Shown piece after piece: positions 15,485 to 24,468 of a stretch of 55,813 nt of DNA; position 1 is the stretch's first letter; the number at the start of each line of letters is the position of its first letter. Origin of the DNA: CAZDDA01 sp964568045. GTDB lineage: Bacteria > Bipolaricaulota > Bipolaricaulia > UBA7950 > UBA9294. The DNA lies in contig CAZMOL010000001.1 in assembly GCA_964568045.1 (NCBI GenBank), positions 1 through 55,813 on the forward strand, in the 5' to 3' direction. The notes under the pieces were generated by a model. That model worked only from the letters and a program-made list of their open reading frames with translations, was not told the DNA's origin and did not search any database. The translations under genes and the position numbers were made by a program.

Positions 15485-16743
15485 CCTACGAGTCGGTCCG
15501 CGGGATGCGCGACATCCTCCCCGAGGAGGTGTCACACTGGACGTTCCTTGAGGACACCGTGCGCGCGATCGCCCGGCGCTTCAACTATCGCGAGATCCGG
15601 CCACCGCTGGTCGAGCATACCGAGCTGTTCTCTCGCGGCATCGGTGAGACCACCGATGTGGTCAATAAAGAAATGTACACCTTCCCCGACAGGAAGGGAA
15701 GGAGCCTCACCTTGCGTCCGGAAGTCACCGCCTCGATTGTCCGCGCCTACGTTGAACACGGCTTCGCCACCAAAGAACCGTTTCAAAAGCTCTTCTGCAT
15801 CGGCCCGATGTTCCGCTACGAAAAGCCGCAGAAGGGCCGCAGCCGGCAGTTCTACCAGTACGACGTCGAAGCGATCGGTTCACTCGATCCGAGCCTCGAT
15901 GTGGAAGTGATCGATCTGGCCTGGGCGCTGATGGATTCACTGGGCCTGACCGGTCTTTCATTGCGACTCAACAGCATCGGCTGTGCGACCGATCGCAAGC
16001 GATATCGGGAGGTCCTGCGCGAGTATTTTGCCGACCGGATTGCAGACATGTGCGAGGATTGTCAACGTCGCTACGAGGAAAACCCGCTTCGGATCCTCGA
16101 TTGCAAGGTCGAGCTCTGCCAGCCGTCGATCAACGACTCGCCGGGGAGCGCCGATCACCTTTGCTCAGACTGCGAGGACCATTTCGCCCAAGTACGGCAG
16201 TTTCTTGAAGCGTTGGGGCTCTCCTACGAGATCGATTCCCGCTTGGTGCGCGGGCTCGACTATTACACCCGGACGGTGTTTGAGCTAGTTTCAAAGGATC
16301 TTGGGGCGCAGGACGCCCTTCTCGGCGGAGGGCGTTACGACGACCTCGCCGAGATGCTCGGCGGGCCGCCCACTCCCGGTATTGGCTTTGCCGGGGGAAT
16401 GGAACGTCTGATCCTTGTGCTGAGGGAGCGAACGCCTGTGTTGCAGGGCCGCGAACGACTCGATCTGTTCTTCGTCACGTTGGGCGAGGCCGGGCGAGGC
16501 CTTGCCGTTGACCTTGCCAAGAAACTTCGTCAGCAGGGCATCTCGGTCGATTTGGATTACCGGGCCAGGGCACTGCGCAAGCAAATGAGCTACGCCGATC
16601 AGCTCGGTGTCCGATACCTGCTCGTGTTCGGTAACGACGAGGTCGCTACCAAGAAAGGAAAGCTGAAGGAAATGGACAGCGGACAGGAGCGTGAGGTCAC
16701 GCTGACCCCGGAGGACATATCGGCGGCGATCAACGGGAGGTAG
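15481..16743 (+). CDS. hisS: Histidyl-tRNA synthetase
   Basis: A 420-residue class II aminoacyl-tRNA synthetase. Motif 1 lies around NYREIRPPLVEHTELFSRGIGE, motif 2 is the FRYEKPQKGRSRQFYQYDVEAIG segment (shown here in parts), and the His-specific RGLDYYTRTVFE and GGGRYDDLAEMLGG motifs are intact. The C-terminal anticodon-binding domain starts near LDLFFVTLGEAG. It overlaps ribH by 4 bases, an unusual placement of a tRNA synthetase in a riboflavin operon; co-transcription is likely from spacing alone. Confidence 0.96.
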   Translation: MTYESVRGMRDILPEEVSHWTFLEDTVRAIARRFNYREIRPPLVEHTELFSRGIGETTDVVNKEMYTFPDRKGRSLTLRPEVTASIVRAYVEHGFATKEPFQKLFCIGPMFRYEKPQKGRSRQFYQYDVEAIGSLDPSLDVEVIDLAWALMDSLGLTGLSLRLNSIGCATDRKRYREVLREYFADRIADMCEDCQRRYEENPLRILDCKVELCQPSINDSPGSADHLCSDCEDHFAQVRQFLEALGLSYEIDSRLVRGLDYYTRTVFELVSKDLGAQDALLGGGRYDDLAEMLGGPPTPGIGFAGGMERLILVLRERTPVLQGRERLDLFFVTLGEAGRGLAVDLAKKLRQQGISVDLDYRARALRKQMSYADQLGVRYLLVFGNDEVATKKGKLKEMDSGQEREVTLTPEDISAAINGR

Positions 16744-16745
16744 CC

Positions 16746-17228
16746 GTGGAACTCAAAGTGGTACCGGTTGAGAATCCTGATGGATTGAACGTCATTCTCG
16801 GCCAGACGCATTTCATCAAGACCGTGGAGGATCTTCACGAGACGCTCGTGACCGCAATTCCGGGAATCAAGTTTGGGCTTGCCTTCTGCGAGGCTTCTGG
16901 CCCCGCGCTGGTCCGGCACTCCGGGACCGATGAGAAGCTGACACAACTGGCGGTGGAAAATGCCAAAGCCATCGGAGCAGGGCACACGTTCTTCATCTTT
17001 CTGGAAGGGTCCTTTCCCATCAACGTGTTGAACGCAGTCAAGCGCGTTCCCGAGGTGTGTCATGTGATCTGTGCCACCTCCAACCCGGTCCAAGTCGTCG
17101 TTGCGCAGACCGAGCAAGGCCGTGGCATCCTCGGCGTGATCGACGGCGTCTCGCCGAAGGGTGTGGAAACCGACGCCGATATCGCCACCCGCAAGGAGTT
17201 CCTGCGCACGATCGGGTACAAGCTGTAG
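16746..17228 (+). CDS. Adenosine-specific kinase family protein
   Basis: A 160-residue protein of the small adenosine-specific kinase / DUF355 family, recognised from LGQTHFIKTVEDLHE, KFGLAFCEASGPALVR, and the C-terminal GRGILGVIDGVSPKGVE. Members are mostly from archaea and deep-branching bacteria and are thought to phosphorylate adenosine, but the in vivo role is poorly known. The GTG start has GGGAGG 5 bases upstream and begins 2 bases after the hisS stop, so it closes the rib-hisS operon. The family call is secure; the activity is inferred from the family name. Confidence 0.88.
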   Translation: MELKVVPVENPDGLNVILGQTHFIKTVEDLHETLVTAIPGIKFGLAFCEASGPALVRHSGTDEKLTQLAVENAKAIGAGHTFFIFLEGSFPINVLNAVKRVPEVCHVICATSNPVQVVVAQTEQGRGILGVIDGVSPKGVETDADIATRKEFLRTIGYKL

Positions 17229-17363
17229 ATCACTTCGTTACCATCAGATGGGTTCCTAGCAGGTTGGCCGTTGGGGACCATCTTGCGCTTAACGGCCCAT
17301 ATTTCGCCTCGTACGGTTTTCTTACCGCATTCGCTTCCCAGACGCCCGATGAGGTGAGTCTTC

Positions 17364-18128
17364 ATGTTGTCACTTAAGGAATACCGCAGGCGTAGGCACC
17401 GCAGTCGGCCGTTTGCGGAAAAGTGGGAGAGAATCCTCGCGCGAAACGTTCCACGATACCCTCGCCTATCTCCAGCGGACCGCGAGGAGTTGCAGGGCCA
17501 CATCCAGGTCTTCCTTGCCGAAAAGCGCTTCGAAGGGGCGGCCGGCCTCGTGATCACCGATGAAATCCGCGTGACGATTGCTGCACAGGCGTGCATGCTC
17601 CTGTTGCACCGTGACACCGACTATTACCCGGGACTGTCGTCGATCATCGTCTACCCGCACGAGTACGTGACTCGCCACACCGAGCGATCCCCGGGCGGGT
17701 TTGTTCAAGAAGGTACGCAGGCCCGGTTGGGGGAATCCTCGACCCGGGGTGCGGTCGTGTTGTCCTGGGACCACGTCCGCGCCGGTGCGTCGGACGTCGA
17801 TGATTGTCGAAACGTTGTGTTCCACGAGTTCGCCCATCAGCTCGACGCGGAGGGCGGGCGCGTGGACGGTGTGCCCCTTCTGCCGCAGCGGTCGAGCTAC
17901 ATCGCCTGGGCGCGTATTCTGGGAGCCGAATACGAAAAACTGCGCAAGCATACTGCACGGGGCCACAGAGCTCTTCTCGATCGCTACGGGGCAACCAGCC
18001 CTGCCGAATTCTTTGCCGTGGCCACGGAGTGTTTCTTCCAGAGCCCGGCGCAGATGAGGGACGAGCACCCCGAACTGTACGAGGAACTCAAGGCCTACTA
18101 TCGGCAAGATCCGGCGGCACAGGCATAA
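17364..18128 (+). CDS. MtfA-like M90 family zinc metallopeptidase
   Basis: A 254-residue cytosolic zinc peptidase. The catalytic HEFAHQLD motif is at residues 154-161 (two His ligands and catalytic Glu), with a downstream glutamate ligand in AVATECFFQSP near residue 218. In E. coli MtfA interacts with the repressor Mlc and links to glucose uptake; no mlc or PTS gene is visible here, so that role should not be assumed. GAGGTGA precedes ATG 17364. It stands alone after the rib operon and meets the MATE gene tail to tail. Confidence 0.9.
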   Translation: MLSLKEYRRRRHRSRPFAEKWERILARNVPRYPRLSPADREELQGHIQVFLAEKRFEGAAGLVITDEIRVTIAAQACMLLLHRDTDYYPGLSSIIVYPHEYVTRHTERSPGGFVQEGTQARLGESSTRGAVVLSWDHVRAGASDVDDCRNVVFHEFAHQLDAEGGRVDGVPLLPQRSSYIAWARILGAEYEKLRKHTARGHRALLDRYGATSPAEFFAVATECFFQSPAQMRDEHPELYEELKAYYRQDPAAQA

Positions 18129-18231
18129 AAGGTGCAAGCCACGCCTGCCTCGTTCTGCCCTGTGAGATCTGATGACTCACCTCGGGTTGGCTTCCTGTAT
18201 CCGCTTGCGCTTCACTGGGTAGAGGGCCGCA

Positions 18232-19674
18232 TCACTTGGGGTCCCCGGCCGCTGCCCCGTCGGCCTTCGTGTGGTCAACCACGGTTCGTTGCCAACTGCG
18301 GCTGGCGAGGAACCCGAGTGCGACGAGTCCTGAAACAACGTTGCTCAGTGACATTCCCAACCACACTCCATCGGTCTGCATGCTCATAGGAAAGGCGAGC
18401 GCCCACGACAGGGGAATCCGCAGGACCCACAGTCGCAGGATTCCCAGAATCATCGTTGGCACGTTGTGTCCGGCGCCCCGGTAGACGGCCTCGGCGGCGA
18501 AGAACGCCCCGAGGAAAGGCATCCCCGCTGCGAACAGCTCGATGAAGCGGGCCCCTACATTGATCACGTCCGTCCGCCCGGGAATGAACACGGAGATCAG
18601 GGGCCTGCGCACAAGCCACAGGACGGCCGCCTCGACGATGAGGATGGCAAACAGTGACACGAGCCCCTTTCGTACGAGCTCCCGAGCGCGTTTCATCAGC
18701 CCCGCCCCGAGGGCCTGGCCGACCATGGCGGTGAGCCCCATTCCCAAGCCTTCGCTGACGATGAACAACATGCCGAATACCCGGTCGGCGATTCCGTAGC
18801 CGGCCAGAGCCACCTCGGCGTTGTCGAGCCGTCCGATCACACCGGTGACGACAACGAACCCCAGGGCCACACTGGACTGGCCGATTGCCGCCGGCAGACC
18901 GATGCGGATTGCTCTTGTCATCCAATTCCACTTCGGTACGAGGGCGTGCCGGTCAAGGCGCAAGGATTCCTTCCCCCGTCGGAACAGGACGACGAAGATC
19001 AGCGTGGCTATCCCCTGGGCGGTCACGGTGGCGTACGCCGCGCCGAGGATGCCCATCTCGGGAAACGGTCCCCATCCCAGGACGAGCAGCGGGTCGAGCG
19101 CCATGTTGATGAGGATTCCCGTCCCGTTTATGAGAAGAGGCGTAACGGTATCGCCGGTGGAAGAGAACGCGAAATAGAACAGCCCCGGCAGGAGCATCGT
19201 CGGCAGCCCGAGGAAGATCACCTTGAGGTAAGTGGCGGCCTCGGCGGCCACCGCCGGTTCTCGTACGAGGACGGAAAGGATCCACGGCGAGAGCAGGTAT
19301 CCGGAAACCCCGAGAATGACCCCGGCTGCGATGGCCACGGTGAACAGCTGGTTGAGCGCGTAGTTGGCCTGCCTCGGTTGCCCGGCTCCGATGTTCTGAG
19401 CGACGAGGGCGCTTACCGCCGCTCCGCCGAACCCCGATACAAACGCGATGAGGAACCAAACAAGGGGCCAGGAGACTTGAATCCCGGCCACCACCGCCCC
19501 GGCGTGCTCTTTTGGCAGATGACCGATCCAGAACGCATCGGCCAGGTTGTACAGGGTGAACAACAGCGAGGAGAGCACGGCCGGTCCGCCGATCTTGGCC
19601 ATGGTGGCCAGCGCCGGTCCGGTGAGGATCTCTTCTCGGTCGGGTGTCTTGAATCGCCTCATGGCTGGGTCCAT
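18232..19674 (-). CDS. MATE family efflux transporter
   Basis: A 480-residue inner-membrane cation-coupled multidrug exporter with twelve predicted TM helices in two related halves. Typical features are IGGPAVLSSLLFTLYNLADAFWIG at the first helix (shown only in part by family), the VSGFGGAAVSALVAQNIGAG loop, and the equivalent second-half VSEGLGMGLTAMVGQALGAG. Substrate cannot be predicted. No Shine-Dalgarno sits near ATG 19674; a second ATG four codons in is an alternative. The downstream mtfA-like gene is convergent, and no regulator is adjacent. Confidence 0.92.
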   Translation of the reverse strand: MDPAMRRFKTPDREEILTGPALATMAKIGGPAVLSSLLFTLYNLADAFWIGHLPKEHAGAVVAGIQVSWPLVWFLIAFVSGFGGAAVSALVAQNIGAGQPRQANYALNQLFTVAIAAGVILGVSGYLLSPWILSVLVREPAVAAEAATYLKVIFLGLPTMLLPGLFYFAFSSTGDTVTPLLINGTGILINMALDPLLVLGWGPFPEMGILGAAYATVTAQGIATLIFVVLFRRGKESLRLDRHALVPKWNWMTRAIRIGLPAAIGQSSVALGFVVVTGVIGRLDNAEVALAGYGIADRVFGMLFIVSEGLGMGLTAMVGQALGAGLMKRARELVRKGLVSLFAILIVEAAVLWLVRRPLISVFIPGRTDVINVGARFIELFAAGMPFLGAFFAAEAVYRGAGHNVPTMILGILRLWVLRIPLSWALAFPMSMQTDGVWLGMSLSNVVSGLVALGFLASRSWQRTVVDHTKADGAAAGDPK

Positions 19675-19927
19675 TTAGATCTTGGCATGTGTGTCCACTC
19701 TTCTCCCTGTGATCGTCGATAAACGCCGATTGTAGCGCAGCAGGCCTTCAAAAGCAGGCCGGTCCTGGCCGGCAGGTGTGCACGTGTATGACTGCCGCTC
19801 TGTCTTCACCCAAGATCAACGGAGGACCCGATCTGGCTTGCTTTCTATTGGAGACGGAGAAGATGTCTGACTGCCGGATCAGGCTGGGGCGAGCGTGCCG
19901 CCGGCAGAGCGGTTTGAGAGAGAGGGA

Positions 19928-20125
19928 TCACCCGCGCGTGCGCTTGGCAATGACCGCGAGCCTTCCCAACCACACCACCGCGAGCGCGGTCCACGTGGCG
20001 CCGAAGATTGCGCGACCGACAGTGTCTTTGCTGAGGATCAGCCCCGCGAACGCGATGAGGGCGACTGTAAAGCAGACAACCGCTGCTGCGATAAGGACCC
20101 ATCTCGATTTTAGTCGACCGGGCAT
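19928..20125 (-). CDS. Small two-helix membrane protein
   Basis: A 65-residue protein with a basic N-terminus (MPGRLKSRW), two hydrophobic segments (WVLIAAAVVCFTVALIAFAGLI and AIFGATWTALAVVWLGRLAVI, each counted from its core) and a basic tail. I chose ATG 20125 because AAAGGAAG sits 6 bases upstream; the longer frame from 20266 has no site. It diverges from the nitroreductase gene. I do not recognise the family. Confidence 0.55.
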   Translation of the reverse strand: MPGRLKSRWVLIAAAVVCFTVALIAFAGLILSKDTVGRAIFGATWTALAVVWLGRLAVIAKRTRG

Positions 20126-20292
20126 CGGTTCTTCCTTTGATCCAACCCGCGTTATCCTGCAACCTCCGGACATGATATGGCGCAGCAGATCAAGGTCAAC
20201 GCTGCTTCTGGTGTCGCTTGGAACGTTGTGCGCTGCCGCACGCCACGGTACTCTAGCCCGTGACAAAGCAATCTGACTAGGGAGGAAGCCTC

Positions 20293-21042
20293 ATGTCAAA
20301 TCCAGTGATCGATTGTCTGCTTAACCATCGCTCGATCCGCCGGTTTAAGTCCGATCCGGTTCCCGCTGAACTGCTTGACGAGATACTACGCGCCGGCACG
20401 CACACTGCCAGCGCGGGGAACCTCCAAGCGTACTCACTGGTTGTCATCGATGACCCCGAGCGGTTGGAAAAGATGACGTTTGGGGCACCGCTTGCGATCG
20501 TCGCCCTCGTCGATCTCTATCGCCTCAAGCGATGGTTTGAGCTCAACGACGCGCCGTTCTACTTCGATCAGGCGGTGAACGTGTTCATCGCCTACTGGGA
20601 TGCGGTGATCGCCCTACAGAACATCGTCGTTGCCGCGGAGAGTTTTGGCCTCGGGACAGTCTACGTGGGACTGGTCCTCTCCAAGAATGTGCAGGAATGG
20701 CTGGAAGCGCCGGAGTACGTGTTTCCTGCCGGGTTGCTCTTCATCGGTCATCCCGACGAATCGCCGGAGTTGCGGCCGCGCCTGCCTCTCGATGCGGTCG
20801 TCCATCGAAACAGCTACCACGTCCCGACCGACGAGGAGATCCGCGCGCACTTTCACGACAAGAACAAGCAATGGGGCGAACTTCCTCAGGCCAAGCGAGA
20901 GAAGCTGCGCGAGAAAGGGATTGAGAACTACGCCCAGTTCAAAACCCTTGGCCACTACACGCCCGAGTTCATCCGCAGCGAAAGCGAGAAGGTCATCGAG
21001 AATCTCAAGCGGGCGGGTTTCAAGCTCGGGGACGCGATGTAG
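20293..21042 (+). CDS. Nitroreductase family FMN oxidoreductase
   Basis: A 249-residue flavoenzyme of the NfsA/FRP-like branch, which reduces nitro compounds, quinones or flavins with NAD(P)H. The N-terminus NHRSIRRFKSDPVPAELLDEIL holds the FMN phosphate-binding Arg cluster; SAGNLQAYSLVVI and AAESFGLGTVYVG are conserved. The C-terminal 60 residues (EEIRAHFHDKNKQWGEL onward) are typical of this longer subgroup. AGGGAGGAAG lies 6 bases before ATG 20293. Natural substrate is unknown. Confidence 0.9.
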   Translation: MSNPVIDCLLNHRSIRRFKSDPVPAELLDEILRAGTHTASAGNLQAYSLVVIDDPERLEKMTFGAPLAIVALVDLYRLKRWFELNDAPFYFDQAVNVFIAYWDAVIALQNIVVAAESFGLGTVYVGLVLSKNVQEWLEAPEYVFPAGLLFIGHPDESPELRPRLPLDAVVHRNSYHVPTDEEIRAHFHDKNKQWGELPQAKREKLREKGIENYAQFKTLGHYTPEFIRSESEKVIENLKRAGFKLGDAM

Positions 21043-21125
21043 GGTATCGATGGCTCAAGAAGAGGGTTTTGCTGCCGAGTGTCCCGATGCATCCGGAAGG
21101 CCGACGCACGATGCGAACAACTTCC

Positions 21126-21260
21126 CTATCCGCCGAGGTTAAAGTCGATCCGCGCTCCCGCGGCCGGGCAGATGCCAGGGCGAAGGCAGGTACTGCTGGA
21201 TAATCCGGCCTCGCGGAGGCAGAAAGGCAGGGTATACGGCGCGCTTTCAAAAAGATGTCC
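21126..21260 (-). pseudogene. 3' remnant of a small exported protein gene, paralogue of the gene at 31591-32031
   Basis: On the minus strand the last codons read PAAGARIDFNLGG-stop, matching PAAGARFDFDLSR-stop of the intact gene at 31591-32031. Upstream residues (YTLPFCLREAGLSSST) still align with DTPFTAFGELGVTISPD. No signal peptide or start with a ribosome site remains, so this is a decayed copy. The surrounding 21043-21452 holds nothing else I can support. Confidence 0.6.
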
Positions 21261-21452
21261 CCGCAGCTCTGACTGCGAGGTCTGATCGGTGTTGATGTGG
21301 AGGATCAACCGGGTCGGAGAAGTAGAGGGGGAAGGCTCAATGACGAGATGAACGTTCCTTGTGATCGACCTTCCTGCGGAGGTCGTTATGTGCGAAGAGT
21401 GAAACGGAGGCGCCTGACGCTTTTGGCTCGCCGCGGCCTCGATGATTCCTGT

Positions 21453-21665
21453 CTAGCGCCGACGGCGTCCCTTGGGTCGGCCGCGTGAGGGCCGGCTCTT
21501 TTTCTTGTTGCCCTTTTTGGGCGGAGGCCGTTTGCTGGTGCACTCGACGCAGTACACGGGGCGATCGGTCAAGGGCAGGAAGGGGAGTTCCTCGATCTTC
21601 TTCCCGCATTTTGCACACCTGAGATCGAAAACACGTACGTCGTGCATCTTCCGGCCAGAGGCCAT
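21453..21665 (-). CDS. Zinc-ribbon protein with basic tail (CxxC...CxxC type)
   Basis: A 70-residue protein: one zinc ribbon with CAKCGKKIEELPF and YCVECTSKRPP (two Cys pairs 17 residues apart), then a strongly basic Lys/Arg/Gly tail ending RGRPKGRRRR. The family (CxxC-x17-CxxC domain proteins) is widespread in uncultured bacteria and has no assigned function; the tail suggests nucleic-acid binding. ATG 21665 has GGAAGGAG 7 bases upstream; a longer frame from 21731 has none. Confidence 0.75.
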   Translation of the reverse strand: MASGRKMHDVRVFDLRCAKCGKKIEELPFLPLTDRPVYCVECTSKRPPPKKGNKKKSRPSRGRPKGRRRR

Positions 21666-21840
21666 AGGCTCTCCTTCCAAAACCTTTCCACAGCACCCGT
21701 TGCTGCCTGTTGGGCCTGCAGGCATCCCCACAGTACCCGATGTGACGTGAAATTCACACCCACGGAACGCGGAAAGTGCCGATGTCTTCGTGAATATGGG
21801 TCAACTCAGGTCAGACGAGGCGGGGCGATCAGCGAGCTGG

Positions 21841-21975
21841 AGGACGGCGGGTTCCTCGCTGCCGGCCTCGTTTGAAACGTGGTCGCCGCCTGCCTCAAGA
21901 AGGAAGGGATTCTGAACTGAGACAGCTCTCGAACAGGTGGCACCAGCAATGACGATCTAACCCTGGCGGAGTCCC
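21841..21975 (+). repeat. Dispersed repeat family, copy 1 (decayed coding 3' end)
   Basis: Related to copies at 26394-26510, 31464-31578 and 32131-32260. It translates as GFLAAGLV-stop-NVVAACLKKEGILN-stop, matching the LVHNVVxxCxxxEGxL end of the others but with an internal stop. Similarity to the 31464 copy continues past the stop (gcaccagcaatgacgatct compared with gcaccaagaatgaagacct). Confidence 0.6.
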
Positions 21976-21985
21976 ATGTGGTGAG

Positions 21986-22957
21986 TCAGCATTGAGCCTT
22001 CGGGATTTTGCTTAAGCCCTCGACTGCCGATGACATCAGGTCCTGGATCTCAAGCGGCTCGCCCTTGCTTGGTTCGCGCCGGAGCGACAGCGCGTTCTGG
22101 TCACACTTGGAGATGCACACCCCACAGCCCATGCAGCGCTCTTCATCCACCGTGACGACGCCCTCTGTCACCGTAAGCGCGTCGAACGGGCAGGCCTCGG
22201 CACAGTCACCGCAACCGACGCATCGTTCGCCGTCCGGTTCGCACACGTATCCCGAAGACGCCAGCATCGGCGTCCCGTAACGCCACGCCTGCATCGCGCC
22301 ACAACAGCACGAGCAGCAGTTGCAGATCGCGTAGAACCGCCCCAGCATCGCGTCCTTGAAGAAGGCGTGGTGCACGTGGCCTCGCTCGTGCTCGGCACGG
22401 AGAATCTCGACCGCCTCGTCCTGTGTAATCCAGTGGGACTTCATTGGATGATGGTCAGCCACGAAGCTGGCAAACGGCTCCCCAACGACGAGGCATACAT
22501 CGAGCGGCAGGCAGGGATTCTCTCGCACCGACCGACACGGGCATTCCAGGGCCACGATGTGATCCGGCTCGCTCAACACGATGTCGCGGGCCGTGGCGTA
22601 GGGGATGATCTGCTCCAGGTTCCTCAGATCGATCTTAACATTCAACGTGACCAGCCGCTCCGCCGCCCCTGTCGGGACGACCTTGCCGTGGTACCGATCG
22701 GCGAAGCGCCGCTTCGTGTCTATTGGGTCTCCCCGAGAAGATCGCAGAAGAAGCCGTGACACCACGTTGACGATTGGTCGCAGGACCCACGGAAGCTCGC
22801 GCTCTCCCGTTCCCAGGCCGATGTACAGATACGGCCAGCGGCCGTACACATAGCCGTGAAGGAAGTCCAGCAACGAATACCCAACCGTTCGCCTCCCCTC
22901 ACGCCAGAGTGCGCGGGTCGAGGCACGCACCAGTCCGTGCCGGCGTTGGTCGCTCAC
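21986..22957 (-). CDS. 4Fe-4S ferredoxin-domain protein with extra cysteine clusters
   Basis: A 323-residue iron-sulfur protein, probably cytoplasmic. The C-terminal third has two classical [4Fe-4S] motifs, CVGCGDCAEACP and CMGCGVCISKC. In the middle are two further groups: CPCRSVRENPCLPLDVC near residue 140 and the dense CNCCSCCCGAMQAW near residue 212, which may bind another cluster. A hydrophobic patch near residue 30 is not a clear TM. GTG 22957 is the start, with GGGGGG 5 bases upstream. I recognise it as a conserved ferredoxin-like oxidoreductase component of uncertain function; no redox partner is adjacent. Confidence 0.8.
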   Translation of the reverse strand: MSDQRRHGLVRASTRALWREGRRTVGYSLLDFLHGYVYGRWPYLYIGLGTGERELPWVLRPIVNVVSRLLLRSSRGDPIDTKRRFADRYHGKVVPTGAAERLVTLNVKIDLRNLEQIIPYATARDIVLSEPDHIVALECPCRSVRENPCLPLDVCLVVGEPFASFVADHHPMKSHWITQDEAVEILRAEHERGHVHHAFFKDAMLGRFYAICNCCSCCCGAMQAWRYGTPMLASSGYVCEPDGERCVGCGDCAEACPFDALTVTEGVVTVDEERCMGCGVCISKCDQNALSLRREPSKGEPLEIQDLMSSAVEGLSKIPKAQC

Positions 22958-23203
22958 AAAGCCCCCCAGAAAGAAGATGATTCAGACAGCTTACCTGGCG
23001 GGGTGGGTGTCGGCAAAGCGTCGGGAATGCACGTGTGACAATGCAAGACGCAAAGGAGTTTCCCGGTAGCCGGCGCGAGACCGGGGACCGCAAGCAAAGT
23101 AGAGGAACTTGATTTCCTCTGTCCCTCGCACGGGGAAGGTACGGACAAGATCCTCAGGCACTCTGACTTTTCGCGAAACCCGACAAGAAACGAGGGATAG
23201 GTG

Positions 23204-23929
23204 CTATTTGCCGGAATTGCCGATTGCCCGAGCGAGCGCCGATGCGTCCGTCTCGTATTTCCGTTTCCGTTCAAGATGTATCAGGCGCGTGAGAGCGACG
23301 GCAAACAACAGCGCGTAGTGGCACATGATCGAAGGCAGCGCACCTCGCGCCGGTGGCACGAACCGCGACGTCAGTACCGCGAGAGCCACGAATGTCACTG
23401 TCCCTAAGAACACCTGAGCCAGTTGGCGCTGCCGGCGCGGGTCACGGCAGGTCATCGCGCCGTACCCGGAGAACACGATCATCCCGACGAGCCCTAGACA
23501 GTAGAACGAGGAGTAGACGAGGAAGCGCGGTATGGCGTGGGTATAGCGGGCGTAGACGGCGTTGCAGACCGATGCGGAGGCGAAGGATCGGTCGACCACG
23601 ATCCACACGACGATGCCCGCCGCAGCGGCCAGCATTGCGTAGGCCGATACGGTGAACGTGCGCGATCTTGGGCGGAGGAGTTGTGCTATCAATAGCAGAC
23701 CGAGCGCCGGAAGCCAAGTGACGATGACGAATGCCAGTCTCGGGGTGAATCCGGCTGCGGTGACATTGGCGCAGATCGCGACCTCGGCGATTTGGTACGC
23801 CGCCAGCAGCAGCAGGATGGCACTCACCGTGCGAACGATCCTTCGCTCCCCCGGCCCGCGGAGTGCCCAAACAGCAACAGCGATCTCGAATGCCGCCGTC
23901 GCGACGGCGAGAATCGGAGAGTAGTCCAT
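23204..23929 (-). CDS. Seven-helix integral membrane protein of unknown function
   Basis: A 241-residue protein with about seven hydrophobic helices and a short charged tail (LIHLERKRKYETDASAL). It resembles the membrane input region of some sensor kinases but has no kinase or cyclase domain, so it may be a stand-alone sensor or scaffold. ATG 23929 is chosen because GGGGGAAG lies about 6 bases upstream; the longer frame from 23998 has no site. Its neighbours on either side are redox proteins but on no shared operon. Confidence 0.7.
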   Translation of the reverse strand: MDYSPILAVATAAFEIAVAVWALRGPGERRIVRTVSAILLLLAAYQIAEVAICANVTAAGFTPRLAFVIVTWLPALGLLLIAQLLRPRSRTFTVSAYAMLAAAAGIVVWIVVDRSFASASVCNAVYARYTHAIPRFLVYSSFYCLGLVGMIVFSGYGAMTCRDPRRQRQLAQVFLGTVTFVALAVLTSRFVPPARGALPSIMCHYALLFAVALTRLIHLERKRKYETDASALARAIGNSGK

Positions 23930-24096
23930 CCAGCTTCCCCCTCTGGATACGTATACACAGGATATTCCGGGCCAGTCAACCCCAAGTGCTGAGTCCAAGG
24001 CTCTATGCCGGGAGGCTTGCTCGCTTTGCTTGCATTACACTGCGTCCTATGATGTAGCGACGCGCGAGCGGCATCGCGCGATAAGGGAGGGAGATC

Positions 24097-24468
24097 ATGG
24101 ATTGGAGAGACGTCGCGGCGGCGGACGAGGTTCCGGAAGGCCGAATGATGAGACTGGACATCGAAGGTCGAGAGGTCACGGTTGCCAGAGTTGGCGCAGT
24201 GTTCTACGCGTTCGACGATCGCTGCCCCCACATGAATTCACCGCTGCATCTTGGATCCATTCAGGGCGGCCAAGTCATCTGCCCGCTTCACAAGGCGCGG
24301 TTCGATCTTGCCACAGGTAAACAAGTGACGGATCCGAAGATTCCCATTCCGAAGGCGCTCAAGATGGGCTCGATGATGGCCGGCATACGCACACACGACC
24401 TCCCGACGTACGAGGTGAAGACCGAAGGTGGGCGCGTGCTCATCAACATGGACCGGCGCAAGACGTAG
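24097..24468 (+). CDS. Rieske-type [2Fe-2S] ferredoxin
   Basis: A 123-residue stand-alone Rieske ferredoxin. The cluster ligands are CPHMNSPLHLG and CPLHKARF (Cys-x-His then Cys-x2-His). There is no TM segment, so it is soluble, unlike Rieske proteins of bc complexes. Such ferredoxins usually feed oxygenases or nitrite/assimilatory enzymes, but none is adjacent. GGGAGGGAG lies 5 bases before ATG 24097. In an apparent anaerobe its partner is an open question. Confidence 0.9.
   Translation: MDWRDVAAADEVPEGRMMRLDIEGREVTVARVGAVFYAFDDRCPHMNSPLHLGSIQGGQVICPLHKARFDLATGKQVTDPKIPIPKALKMGSMMAGIRTHDLPTYEVKTEGGRVLINMDRRKT

Noticed and set aside
18946..19722. 258-codon plus-strand frame opposite the MATE gene
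   Set aside because: Extreme Arg/Gly/Glu composition and position opposite a clear transporter gene.
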